The position numbers and the translations under genes are program-made. A model generated the notes under the pieces. It ran no database searches. It was not told the DNA's origin and saw only the letters and a list, made by a program, of their open reading frames with translations. A stretch of 64,000 bases of DNA from Cytospora piceicola (taxonomy: Eukaryota; Ascomycota; Sordariomycetes; Diaporthales; Cytosporaceae): the NCBI GenBank assembly GCA_023375675.1, contig JALQBC010000036.1:62001-126000 (forward strand), written 5' to 3'. This document shows, in pieces, positions 45,017 through 57,056 of the stretch. Positions within the stretch are counted from its first letter, which is position 1. Every line of letters begins with the position of its first letter.

Positions 45017-48000
45017 CTACAGGCTGACCGTCACTCTGCAATAACAACCAGGGTTAGCAATTTGGACAAGTTGTTCGCCACTGAGTTGAGAGAGGTGATG
45101 CAAGAGCCCTCACTGAGGACTCTCATATCCACACGATACGCGAGAGCAAACTAGGAATATAAGAAAAGCAGAACCTACGTCATATTGTTACTGAGCACAA
45201 GCAGCACAGGAGGCAAATCATGGCAGAGGACCTCGACGTCCGATAGATATGCAACGCTCGCCTCTTCACTTCTGCAAGTACCCTCCGCAGGAATCGGGAG
45301 CGTTGTCAGCAAGACCGCCGTGTCACTACTGTTCTTGCGCATCAGATCATTGAGGATGAGGTACTGGGCCCGGCTGGGCAGATCGTTGAACGACAGTGGT
45401 AGACTACGGCTGTCATCGCTGTAGCCGCTGTCATTGTCGCCGAGCCTCGGCTTCAGTTTGTTGGACGCAAGAAGATCTGGTATGTTGATCGAGACGTCCG
45501 TAGCGGCTTCTTCAGGAGATGGAGGCATGCTTTCCAGTCCCGGGGCGAAAGAGACTTCTCGTCCAGCGTCGTCTTCAGTCGTAGCCCTCGTCTCGGGAAG
45601 TCGGCGGTTTGAGGCTCGAGTTTGTGAAGTTGTCCTAGAAGGCCTAGGCCGTCCTCTGGGGGGTTCTGCTTCTACAAACCCGAGAACGGGCCCAGTCCCT
45701 CCCTCTAACTCTGTGATCTCGGTATGTGGGATAATCTGGCTTGAAAATCTCGTAGCATGACTGGGTTGTCGTGAGTACGCTGGCCGCACTGGCTTGGGCA
45801 CATCAGCTTCGGTAGTTGTCCTATTCGTTGACGTATTGCGGCTCAGCCCTCTTCGAGGAGTAGCTGGCCTATCCAGTAAGGCCCCAGGAGATGTTGCTGC
45901 CGTGTCATGGTAGTAAGTAGAGGACTCAGCGAGGTCATCCACGTCGTATGTGTTGGGAGATATTGACCGAATTGTCCCGTAGCTTCTCGGCACCGACGAT
46001 TCTGTGGACCTCGCTATCCTGTCGACTTGCACTGCCTTGCGGCGAGCCACGGGCTCCCTGATGTGAGCGTCGTTATAACTTCTTCGTCGCCCTGGAGAAG
46101 ATAACAGGGGCCGCCGGACAGGTTTCAAATATTCGCCTTCGCTAGCTACACTGCCATCGTCGTTGAAATCGGCATCCTCATCATTGGAATTAGAATCGCT
46201 ATCGGTCTCGCTTCCTGAGTCACCGCCACTGTCCGAGTTGCTGTTGAAAACGTTTGGTATCAGGTTCGCCGTGTGGATACCAAGGTTGACAACACCCAGA
46301 CGAGCTAGTGTGGACACAGTTGGCCTCTTCGGGAGCTCCGTGAGACGTGTGATACTGTGGCGCCTGTACTCCCCATAGTCTTCTGGCTCGTTATGGGGGT
46401 TGAAAATGCCCGGCCTGCCAGCGGTTGATTCGACAATGTTAGCAAGAGAATCAAGTTCTTGCGACGCGCTCATGGTTTTCCGGTCCCTGAGTGTTCGTAG
46501 TTCTTCCCACCACTCTTCCTCTCTCAGGCAATGATTGAGCATGTTTTCAGTGACCGGGTCTGAGGCATGTCCTGATATGATGGTCTCGTATGTGGCGAGA
46601 GTACCATTTGCTAGCCAAAATACCAGCACGTCAGCTTCGATTCTTAACTTTTCGAGTAAAGCTTTGACACGCCCTCGTTCAGCTTCCACTTCTTCTTCGT
46701 ACTCGACGAAGACTACAACCCGCAAATGGTAGACCCGCTTCCATGCTGGAACCGAGTGCAGGATATAACCTAGTTGTAGAATCAGTGTGTCTAAAACATA
46801 TTAGCCCAAGCCTCGTGTCTTTTCGCCGAGGTTGATATTATCATACATGTGTCAAAATTCGTTGTCAGAACACTTTTGCCTTCCGCTTGCAGTTCAGCAG
46901 ACATTTGTATGGGCCAAAGATCGATGTATTTCTTTGTATTGCCTCCATCGTTGCGGGGTGTTTCGAGCGTCTGGAAGCCCTTTCCAACAGCAACGTTCAT
47001 TTTGAACCTCAGCGCGAGGTCCTCGAGAATTGTGAGATAATTGCTCGCACTCATCGAGCCTTCTCTGCGAATGGAGTCTGTAGGCAGGGAATCTCCCAAG
47101 ATCCGAGACGAAGTGTCTCCACGACGTCTCCGTGGGACTTTGCCTTCCTTTACTGAGAGTTTGCGATTTGGTTGATGAGAGTTAGGAGGTTCCGGAACTT
47201 GCAGCAGTGGATTTGCTCGACGAAGCTCCTCGAGATTGTAAAACCCGATGACGGCTATGTTTGGCCGCATGCCTCCCAAGCCGGCTGATAAGATCAGATT
47301 TCTGACCCCCCATGTGATGGCTGGGGACATTGTCAGTTGCAAAAAGGCCTTGACTCTTGAGTATTCAGAGATATATCTGGTCCAGGCTTGCTGCTGAGAC
47401 TTAGCTTCCTGAGCCCCTTCATTAAAGTCATCTGTTACAATAACGTGTCCAAGGATATACAACGCCCCTTTCTTCATCGAGTTGCAGAACTGAATCAGGC
47501 GTGTCTGGCTCCGGGGATCGTTGACCAGTAGTATGATCTGAGGTCTCCAAAACTTAATGTGCTCAGGCCTCAGCCTGAGCAGATACTTTCTAACCTGGTG
47601 ATATATCAAGTTTTGACTGACATCGCCCCAATGTTTCGGAGGCGAAAGATAGTGCAGCAGTAGGAAGAGAAAGACCAGAAGACAGACGGCCGTGGCAGCT
47701 GATGTCTCGTCGACAAAGAACATGGCCGCCCCTGACAATATGGCGCCAGCGAAGGCACTCTGCCAACTAAAGAACTTGAAGCCAGGTCTAAAGTTGGGCG
47801 TGGACGCGACTTTAAGCAGGAAACAGGCCAAGTTCATAGTGAAGAATGTCAACTGGTGTGGATTAGTTGCGTGAGCCAAACGTGAAAAGAGTCTCCAATG
47901 GGGCTCGAATATATGTCAAAGTACCGCCAAAGCCGACCGGGTTGTTTACAGACCAGGACGACTGGTCGAAGAACACATGACTTACCTGATAGAATATAGA

Positions 48001-49232
48001 GATCAACGAAGCGAGTTGATCCAGGTCTGCAAGTAGAGCAATTTGGGCTAACACGTACGTCAAGAAAATAGCGGCGACAGGCTCGTCGCCTTTATTGAGG
48101 CCACGGCCAAGCAGAGACAGTCCAGGAAATAGCTTATCGCGAGCGAGAGCCTGCATTAGCTTTGACGCTCCTACAATACCCATCAACGCAGAGAAGAATG
48201 TGACCGCCAATTCCCCAGCAAGGATTGTTGGCGCGTAAAGATTAGTATCTTGGATGATGTTTGCGTTCCGTAACAAAGAGCCATGGCCAGTGCTGGCCGC
48301 CATAGACACAATGACCAAGATATATGCTACTGACGTTGTCAAGGTTGCGTACAATGTGCCTTTTGGTATTGCTTTGCTGGGGTTTCTCAGGTCACCTGAC
48401 ATCGAGGCTCCAGCGAAAATACCTGACGTCTTGTCAGTTGTGCCATTTGTCGATCAACCGGGAGTGACTTACCACTTGTAGCTGGGAACAGTATTCCAAA
48501 AAGGTCGCGAAATATGGCAATGCCTCCGTAATGTTTCCCTTGCATGTGTGGCCAAAGGTTGGATTGCAGGGTGGCCACACTGAGGCCTGTGAATTTGATA
48601 TCGAGGTTGGGGTCCTCGAACGGTTTCCTAAAAAGAGCAGATATCGGGATGCTTAGGATCGCAGCACCAAGGATGACGAGTAGTGCATTGCTGGCTCTTG
48701 CGAACATGCCACTGCCGGCCAGAGATAGTGTGGTACAAGCGACCAATGCGATGGTCTGAAGAAAGTAGTTTTGCCAGTACCCATGTGGCATTGTCTGTTC
48801 GAAATTCAACTTCAAAACTGCGATGAGACCGACAATGTTGAGAGATGTGTTCAGGACTTGGGCAAGATAAAAGAGAAGCCCAATGGACCCCCCAAACTCA
48901 GGGCCTAGCGATCTCGAGATCAAATAATAGGCGCCACCTCCCTTGACCTCACCATTTGAGGCGACGGCGGATAGGCTGAGGGTGGTGATGATGCCGACCA
49001 GATAGGACACAAGCAGTAAGCCTGCCAGAACCAGAGTCAATAGACCAACCAGCTCTCAAGCGCTACGTGCTATGCGGGTGGACGTACCTAGCATGCCCAA
49101 CATGCCGACTTGGCCCAGGATCATACCAAATCGGAGGAAAAGAAGTATGCTGAAGATGTTTAGGCACACAGGGATATAGACCCCTGAGACCGTTCCCAGC
49201 TTGTGCCTCTTGCCCCCCTTTGGTTGATCCAT
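45017..49232 (-). CDS. VHC1: Cation-chloride cotransporter (SLC12 family), vacuolar VHC1 type
   Basis: Six exons (49088-49232, 48473-49021, 47986-48422, 46847-47852, 45179-46790, 45017-45035) encode 1255 aa. Every junction restores the frame and matches family sequence, for example FDTYTLILQLGYILHSVPAW across intron 4. The N-terminal half has 11-12 membrane segments (GTVSGVYIPVCLNIFSILLF onward) of the amino acid-polyamine-cation superfamily. The C-terminal half is a large cytosolic domain with an Asp/Ser-rich insertion, ending LPPVLLVLSNNMTVTVSL. Yeast Vhc1 moves K+ and Cl- into the vacuole; the same role is inferred. The frame stays open upstream of ATG 49232, to about 49330, so an extra 5' exon is possible. 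The last exon has only 19 nt. Confidence 0.9.
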
Positions 49233-51259
49233 CTTATCCTCCACAATGCGGACGCGAAGAAGGACATCAATAATGGATTGGCAAGATCTTGGAGGCCGTG
49301 AGATGACTCTGAGTCCTTGCCACGATAAGACGAGTTCCGTCCAGTATCGTTGAGAGAGTGGTTATCTCACTAAAACCTGGACATGATGTGCAGAGGGGTG
49401 GCAATGATGTCGAATAGAACACAACGATTGGAATAACCAATTTCAAGGAGTCTCCTTGAATTTGTCGCTTTTTTTTCGAACCGTGTGGTCGTACCAGCCG
49501 CCCTTGGGGAGGCAATAACATGTGTTTGTTTCGATGAGATCACTCACACTGAAACACACAAAGTAGGAGGACTGCAGGTAGTGAAATAGGCCCAGACTGC
49601 TTGGTTGAGATGGTAAGTTGCACGCATATGCCAGATAAATGGAGCAAGCCCTGCTTGGATGCCACCGAGGTCAACGATCACATTGCATTGGCCTACTTGG
49701 CCCAAACAAGGCGGGGAGCGGAGAGGCATGTCATTTCCTGCAAGCGCTTTTAACGGCGGTGGGTTGTGTTGCAGTCGCTGCCGCTGTGTGCGCGGAAGTG
49801 TGCGCGGGGCCGATGCACATACGGATCAGTAAATACTGTGTATACTGTCAGTCGTACAGCAGCTTCGGCTCCACTGCTTGGCCACGATCTCACCGTTTTT
49901 TGTGCTTTAGATACTTCTGAGTACGAACATTGAAAATCATGAGAGGAGGTAGCGAAAAGAAAACAATTGTAAGCCCGTGAGAAAACGGCGAAGGGTAAAA
50001 GAGGCTGCATGAAGAGCATGTTGTTTTTGTGAAATCGCATATTATGCATGTCTGCTTGAGGTTACATAGTAAAGTCCCAATCAAGAGGGTGATAGCCAGC
50101 TTCCAGTGGGATATACCTACGTAGCCACCTAGGTACCTACCTAGCTACTCAGTAGGTACGGTACCTAGGTAGTCAGAGGCCGGGAGACAGAATGTGTTAC
50201 TGCCCCATCGACAGTATTCAGCGGGTCAGTAACAACCGTATCAACCCAAGCAAGTGCAGTATCACACACGTCGCCGCCCTCTTCCTCTTATCTACTGACG
50301 GCCGGTCAAAACACGACGATGCACCTGACAACCACGACATTGCGATAAGGGGTGAATCTTATCAATCGACCAATTAAGGTGCACAATGAAGGCCAGTCGA
50401 CCTCTGTCCTGAGATCAAGCCACAAGAGAAGCAACAAGAACGAGATGCGAGAGTTTGGTTTGCCCAGTTAGCGGTGCTGCACTGCTCATGTGATAACCAC
50501 TATGGCAGCGAGAGCCGTCTTGCAAGGCTGCTGCGTTGGATGCCGCCGTGAACGTACTTGATGCAAGCCACCAGCCCAGGTTATGTTCATTGCGTTGACA
50601 GCCATGGAAATAGGTCAGGAGGAAACGAGTGGGTGGGATGGCATGTCTCGTGGGGGTTACTTCGAGGGCATAAATGGTGATGAACTGCAGGTGTGTTTGG
50701 TAACTAACAGTTCAAGCGGCAGAGATGTCCCGTCTCCTGTTAGTGGGAGACGCTAAGTGAGAACCAGTTCCTGTCCGGCGGAGTAAGACACGAGGATTAG
50801 GCGTGTGTCAGCTGAGCCTTGGCCGCTACCCACAGGTCCTATCACGATCACGAGCTGCTCACTGGTGCAGCCCGGTACTGAGGTACCTAAGGCAGCTAAG
50901 CCGAGTCAGATTCCTGAAGAAATACTCAAGAGGCATGGACACGATATGCTTTCGTTCTAGACATTTTCCATGAATTCTCATACATATAACTGTGTGTCTC
51001 AGTGGCAGTGGTGTAAGATAATTTTTGAACATTATTATACTTCGGTACACTCTTTACGTCTCTTCTCCATGCTGCCTGTCAGGCAGACAGACTTATCCAC
51101 TCTGCTCCTCACGTATATAGATACCCAAGTATATAGATAAGCTGAGCTCAAGCTTCCCGTCTTTGATAAGCTTCCAGCCTCACCCTTTTGGAGCATTCGA
51201 CTTGGCACCTACGACAACAATATTTTCCTGTCGCCACAGCACAACAGGAGATAAGCACC
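49233..51259. other. 2.0-kb divergent intergenic region, VHC1 / AVT transporter
   Basis: No supported gene. It carries a CCTAGG-based palindrome cluster at 50107-50174 and short PuPy repeats (TGTGCGCGGA) near 49790. Sequence just before the AVT start is pyrimidine- and CA-rich. Confidence 0.5.
50129..50168. repeat. Inverted repeat / hairpin with CCTAGG core
   Basis: CTAGGTACC (50129-50137) is followed by its perfect inverse GGTACCTAG (50160-50168), with partly pairing sequence between (CTACT at 50144-50148 against AGTAG at 50151-50155). It could form a cruciform. The right arm is part of a TACCTAGGTA palindrome that recurs elsewhere in the window. Confidence 0.8.
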
Positions 51260-53612
51260 ATGTCAAATAACGGCAAAGACCCAACGGGCCAGCCGCCCTT
51301 GGAGATCCCCCGATCTGCGTCGCCAGGCTCTTTTCGCAGCCGTTCATATGGCACCTCCATCCCCCGTGCCGATACAACTGCCCGCCTGGCTGGCCGTATC
51401 CCGAGCCAGCAATACGGCACACCTCCAATCGGTCGGAGCGTATCAGCACAAAGAAGCTCTGTGGATGTCGGCGGCAGCAACTCTGGCGACGTGACGCCTC
51501 TCCCCGGCGCAACTGGCACAAGCGCCGTGCCCGGGCCTGGCATCTCTGCGCTTGCCGCGGCTTTGTCAAACTCGCTCGGGGCTTCACCACCTCGTTTCGG
51601 TACTCCTCCTGCTGCCCGACCCCAATCCCCGAGCGCATCCAGCGGTCAATTCCCCGCGTCTGCGACCCCGACCAACTACGGCTCTTTCGACACACGGGGG
51701 CGCAACGGCGCTTACGAGGACCCCGAGATTATCAGGAGACATTTGGTCCAGCCGTCCGATGGTAACGGCCAGTCCGATGACCTGGGCAACAGGAAGCCGA
51801 GCGATGCCGGCGGAAAGGGCAAACAACCCGAAACTGGAATGGATGAGGAGTTCTCTAGCCTGCGGCTACAGGGCGGAGACATCACCCGTCCTATTTACAA
51901 GTGGACGGAAGAAGCCACGAACAAGGTCCAGCGCAGCAAGAGTTTCAGCATGCCGCGGCCCGATCCCGAGGAGGAAGTCTTGGACATCCATAACATCAAG
52001 GTGCCCGGCGGCTTCAGGCGTAACTACCTCCGGCGTTCGGTCGGTAGCCCTGCGCCCAACGGCGATGGGCTGGAGTACGGCGTGGGACCTACTCGGGCAC
52101 AACCTCAGGTGTTCACCTCGAACTTCCTCGAGTTCCTGAGCATATACGGCCACTTCGCCGGTGAAGAGCTCGAGGAGGACGATGAGGTGCTGAAGCCGGG
52201 CGAGTTCTTCTCCTCGGGCGAGGACGAGTGGGAGAGCGACGACTCCTCAGACATGGAGCGCGAGCCGATGGAGGACAGTGCGTTGTTGACACCCTCACAC
52301 AGGAAACGGAGGAGGAAGCACCGCGGCGGCAGCGGAAAAGCCAGTCCTACGGGCGCGGCTCTGGTACTGCTCAAGTCCTTCGTCGGAACCGGTGTTCTCT
52401 TCTTGCCCCGTGCCTACCTCAATGGTGGTATGGTCTTCAGCAATCTAGTACTGCTTGGAGTCGCTGCACTCAGCTACTACTGTTTCGTTCTGTTGGTCAC
52501 TTCGCGCTTGAAGATCGAGGGATCTTTCGGTGATATGGGTGGGATTCTCTACGGAAAATGGTTGCGCAACCTGATCTTGTCATCCATTGTCATCAGCCAG
52601 ATCGGGTTTGTGGCGGCCTACATCGTCTTCACGTCTGAGAACCTACAGGCCTTCATCCTCGCCGTGTCGGACTGCCAGACACACATCCAGGTTAAATGGC
52701 TGATCCTCATGCAAATGATCATTTTCCTGCCATTCTCCCTGTTCCGCGACATCAACAAGCTCAGTTTCACAGCATTCATCGCCGACGCCTTCATCATCCT
52801 CGGCTTGGGTTACCTCTTCTACTATGACGTCCTGACGCTTGACAAGTATGGTCTGGCCGATATAATCCTGTTCAACAAGAACGACTGGACCCTCTTCATC
52901 GGAACAGCTATCTTTACTTTCGAAGGTATTGGCCTCATCATCCCGATCCAGGAGTCCATGGCCGACCCGAGGAAATTCCCCAAGGTCATGTTCGTCGTCA
53001 TGATCATCATCACGTTGCTCTTCACAGTCATGGGTGCCATCTCGTACGCGGCGTACGGTTCAGCAACCGAGACCGTAGTCCTGCTCAACCTGCCACAGGA
53101 CAACAAGCTTGTGAACGGCGTGCAGTTCCTGTACTCGATCGCCATCATGCTTTCTACGCCGCTGCAGATCTTCCCTGCCATCAGAATATTAGAGAACGGC
53201 CTGTTCACACGAAGTGGAAAGTATAACCCTTACATCAAGTGGCAGAAGAACGGCTTCCGCTTCGCCTTTGTCGTCCTTTGTGCTATTATCGCGTGGGGTG
53301 GTGCGGATGATCTGGACAAGTTTGTGGCGCTGGTGGGCAACTTTGCCTGCATCCCGCTTGTCTACATCTACCCGGTGAGTTCTCATCTTTATTCCTCCCT
53401 GCTTCCCTACTGCAAAATGCTGACTTTGTTTCTAGCCCATGTTGCACTACAGAGCCGTTGCGAGGAATCGCTGGTGGAAGATTTCTGATATTATCCTCTG
53501 TATATTTGGCTTCTGTGCTATGGCTTACACGACGGCCCTCACCCTTTCAAGTTGGGCCGGTGGAGAGACTGGCCCTTCCCTGCCAGGTTACTGTGACCGG
53601 GGCAATGCATAG
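51260..53612 (+). CDS. Vacuolar amino acid transporter, AVT3/AVT4 family
   Basis: Two exons (51260-53374, 53436-53612; intron 61 nt) encode 763 aa. The first 375 residues are hydrophilic, Ser/Pro/Gly-rich and contain an acidic stretch (GEELEEDDEV, DEWESDDSSD). About eleven membrane segments follow, from LVLLKSFVGTGVLFLPRAYL, the signature of the AAAP family helix 1, to a C-terminal segment ISDIILCIFGFCAMAYTTAL encoded by exon 2. Yeast Avt3 and Avt4 have the same layout and export neutral amino acids from the vacuole. The start is chosen as the first ATG in frame (CACCATGTC). Confidence 0.92.
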
Positions 53613-54878
53613 ATTATGAGCGAACGCGGCATTTGCGGAAACGGCTATATACTAAGTATAGACATGACATACGAAAGACATGTCTTTCCTTTTGTGGCAT
53701 GTAAGATTCTGGTGGGAGGTTTTGCATCGTCTGATATGAGCATTTGATGGATGTTACAATAGGTAGACCTCGGTGGGAGATTCCAGGGCTGACTTGAATA
53801 GAATGCGGACAAGAGATTGAAGAGATATATACTCAACCCAGCAGGCCTTAGGCCTCATGTAAATACCTAGGTACATTTTGCAGTAAATTGATTATGATGA
53901 GTGAGAATTAATGGTTCATCTTCATCGGCAGTTCTTGTCACTGAAGCAGAGGGGCTTCCCAAACCAACCATCCATCATGTTTCAAGGTTGATACGTTATG
54001 ATCTTATGCCGTAGATGATTCGTAGATGGGGATCATAGTGAATTCCGACTCACTGACAGGGGTCTCTTGTGCTGAAGCATGGGCACCACTAGCCCTGCGA
54101 CAGCGGCAGTATGCGGCAAACCAACCACTAGTGCCCGCCTGAAGAGCCTCAACCTTTTCCACTTCCGGTTTGAATTTCAAACTACCAGACTCCATCTCTG
54201 TCTCCATCTTCCCGCGCTTTCTTCACCTCCAAGTTGGTTATCATCGGTGTCATCAATCTGGTTGTCAAGGTCATACACAAACCTTCCACCCCGCTTGTAT
54301 TTTTGGCTTAATATCTTGCTCCTTGGCTGAGTGGCAGTCTCATCGGCACCATGAACGCTCCCGATAGGTAAGTTGGGTTGTCTGTCTCGCCCCCTGGAGT
54401 GTCATTGGAGGAATTGAAGGCTCTTCACAGTTTATGGTCGAGGGACTTGCTGAGATCCAAGGGCCACCATTCTCGGCTCAGATATCATCAAAGGCGTAAT
54501 CCAAGTGGAAGTCTAGTGGGCAGCCCCCGAAAGTCTATGGAAAGTTGGACATGAGCTGGCGTGGCCCACGAGCAATTAGGGGGAACCAGCTGGCTGAAGG
54601 AGGTGGATGCCAACCCTTCCTCTCTCACCTTGGAGATCAAGCTTCCTGGCAACCCCAATTCTCATTGAGCAGATACGCTCTTCATGATTGCCCAGGTACT
54701 TCACTGGTGGTTAGGCACGCTAGCAGAGCAGGAAGACCTTCAGGCCCTTGGTGCCTTCCCTAGCTGCACGATATACCCCTTCTCGTCGTCAAGCTTCTGA
54801 GCACTACCACAATCATCAACATCATCATCACAATCACTGCACTGAACCAACGTTCCAATACCCTTTCCCTGTTCCAAG
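53613..54878. other. Intergenic region between the AVT transporter and RPB11
   Basis: No gene recognised. A TACCTAGGTA palindrome occurs at 53864-53873. The 100 bp before RPB11 contain a CATCAT-type repeat (about 54817-54833). Confidence 0.45.
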
Positions 54879-55542
54879 ATGACTACTCGAAACTCGCGAC
54901 ACGACAACATTCCTGAGCAGTACCTACCTTCCCCCATCATATTTGTTGCAGCATAGGATGCGTCCATAAATACCTAGGTACTAATCAAATTCCAGGTTTG
55001 AGCTCTTCTTGCTCGGAGATGGCGAGAAGAAGATCACTGAGACTCCTTTCCCTCGTATGTCACTGTTCACGAGCCCCGCCTCGTTCCTGCCGGGCGAGCG
55101 ACCGTCTCATGGGACTGTGGAGAAACTGACCGGTGATCAGGCATGTCCAACTGCTCCGATTTCCTGCTGAAGAAGGAGGACCACACCCTCGGAAACCTGG
55201 TCGCCGAGCACCTGAAGCAACACCCCCACATCTTGATGGCTGGATATAAGAGTAAGCAAGACGCCTACCCTTCGACATGTACCTGAACTTATTGCGAAGT
55301 CAACTGCTAACCTTGGCTTGTTTGAAATAGTTGCCCACCCTAATGTGCCTGAGCTCTTCATCCGCGTCCAGACTGACGGTACCATCACCCCCAAGGAGGC
55401 CATGCTCGAGGTCTGCAAGAACCTCATTGCTCAGTTTGCTCAGCTTGGCCGCGAGTTCACCCGCGAGTACGAGCTGCGCCGCATGGCAGCCGCCGGTCCC
55501 GCGACCAATGGCGATGGCAACGGTGCGAACGGTGGTTACTAG
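54879..55542 (+). CDS. RPB11: RNA polymerase II subunit RPB11
   Basis: Four exons (54879-54919, 54996-55054, 55141-55251, 55331-55542; introns 76, 86 and 79 nt) encode 140 aa. Joined, it reads FELFLLGDGEKK, then KKEDHTLGNLVAEHLKQ, then MAGYKIAHPNVPELFIRVQT. These are the alpha-like Rpb11/L dimerisation fold and the counterpart of yeast Rpb11 in the Rpb3-Rpb11 platform. The start is ATG 54879 in exon 1 (MTTRNSRHDNIPEQ), joined in phase 2 to the conserved FELFLLG. An Ala/Gly/Asn tail extends beyond the yeast protein. Intron 1 contains a TACCTAGGTA palindrome (54971-54980) just before its ACTAAT branch site. Confidence 0.92.
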
Positions 55543-55996
55543 GGTGATTCATTGCTGTCGGGGCCATATTGATTTGTTGATTCGAAGGTCGTGACAGGTT
55601 TGCCAGACCTGGTACTTGATCTTCTCTTCTCGGCGTTGGGGGCGGAACAGGCGGTAAACGGCTTTATAGGGTTTACAAAATCATTGAATGTATTGGCACA
55701 TGCCCTAAAAACAATCCCTTGGACTCCACTGGCATACAAGGCCACTCGACGATACGAGGCTGCTCGAAGGAATCGTGAAAATGGTGTCTTTTGTATTTAC
55801 CGGCTCATCACGGTGTGCACGCCAGCATCTCTCCATCATCAAGAGCATCTGGCTCCTAATTCGTTCTGCCTCTTTCGTTGACCCTTGACCCATCTTCTCA
55901 TGTGGATATCAAATGTGCCTTCTACGCCACCCTAAAAGCACTGCCGTTCCCGACATCATCATGGCTTCGTTGTTGTGAGCCCCCTTCTGCCTTTCC
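55543..55996. other. Convergent intergenic region, RPB11 / LSM5
   Basis: 3' flanks of both genes; nothing else recognised. Confidence 0.45.
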
Positions 55997-56481
55997 TTAT
56001 GACTGTGCCAATGGTCCCTCGCCTCCTGGGATCAGCTGCAAGTATGTCAGTCAGTGTACGAGCCTTGCCATCGGGGGCTTAGCTGGTCATACCATGCATA
56101 TGTTGTTGCCATTCAGCAGGATCTTGGACAGCTTGGTCGAGTTGCCGTCGTAGCCACTGCGTTTCCCAGTCAATCTCCGAATCTCCATACCAAGCACGTG
56201 CAACGAGTGAGGATCTCACAATTCAGTCACGTCCTCGAGGACGATGTTGACGTAGTCATCGAAACCCAGAAGGGTGCCGCTGAACTCTGTAAACGGGCGT
56301 TAGTGGAAGTCAAGAGCCTTGTGATGGAAGCGTACGAACCCCTGTCACCCTTCATGATGACCCATATTCTGGATCCGACACACTTGTCGACGAGCTCTGT
56401 CATTCATTGTCTGGTCAGCGTTTGCCTCGCGAGGGTTGTGGTACGTAAAAGCTTACCCAGAGGCTGCACCTGAGACGCCAT
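55997..56481 (-). CDS. LSM5: U6 snRNA-associated Sm-like protein LSm5
   Basis: Five exons (56457-56481, 56340-56396, 56220-56286, 56093-56156, 55997-56035; introns 53-63 nt) encode 83 aa. The spliced protein has the Sm1 motif (LELVDKCVGSRIWVIMKGDR, then EFSGTLLGFDDYVNIVLEDV) and the Sm2 motif (LNGNNICMLIPGGEGP). LSm5 is a ring subunit of both the cytoplasmic Lsm1-7 mRNA-decay complex and the nuclear Lsm2-8 complex on U6 snRNA. All four introns have consensus AG ends; the second donor is the rarer GTTCGT. The gene shares a 575-bp divergent promoter with the exonuclease gene. Confidence 0.93.
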
Positions 56482-57056
56482 GTTCACTGATTCGGTGATA
56501 ATGAGCGAGCGAGAAGTGGTACACGAAAGTATTCGATGAGTTTTGAATCGTCAGAGTGAATATGTGTCTGCTGAAATGGATTGATGATGTCCGACAATTG
56601 CAAACTGGAGCCGTGAATCGCAATATCGGTGCTATCGGTGAAAGCGGGTTACGGTACGTACCCTTTAGTGCAAACGTTGCATATCAATTAACCGCCAGAA
56701 CGGGTCCACTCACCTGCTTACCGTGTAACCAACTTCGACTCTAACGCGTCTCCCCCGCCGCACTCGACTCGACTCGAACATACCCCTGCGCTTCTGCCTG
56801 TTCTTGAATCCGGGGCAATCAAGGTACTTCGCGATACATACGAATCCATGGTCCTGGTATGATATTTGGGCAGCATGGCGCATCGCTTTCCTCGCGACCG
56901 CGCGTCATGATTCTTGCAAATGGCCAACCGGGCCTGTTTGCTCTCCGACGGGTTGTGACCTGCCGTTCACTGTGAGTTACAGGACGCTCCTGGCTGTTCT
57001 CTGCTCACTGGGTTCTAATGTAACTCTGTTATCTCCGTAGATATATTCGATCCAAG
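56482..57056. promoter_or_regulatory. Divergent promoter region, LSM5 / 3'-5' exonuclease
   Basis: It separates two start codons by 575 bp. A GTAG ending at 57040 after a pyrimidine-rich stretch (TCTGTTATCTCCGTAG) could be the acceptor of a leader intron of the exonuclease gene. No protein-coding exon is recognised. Confidence 0.4.
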
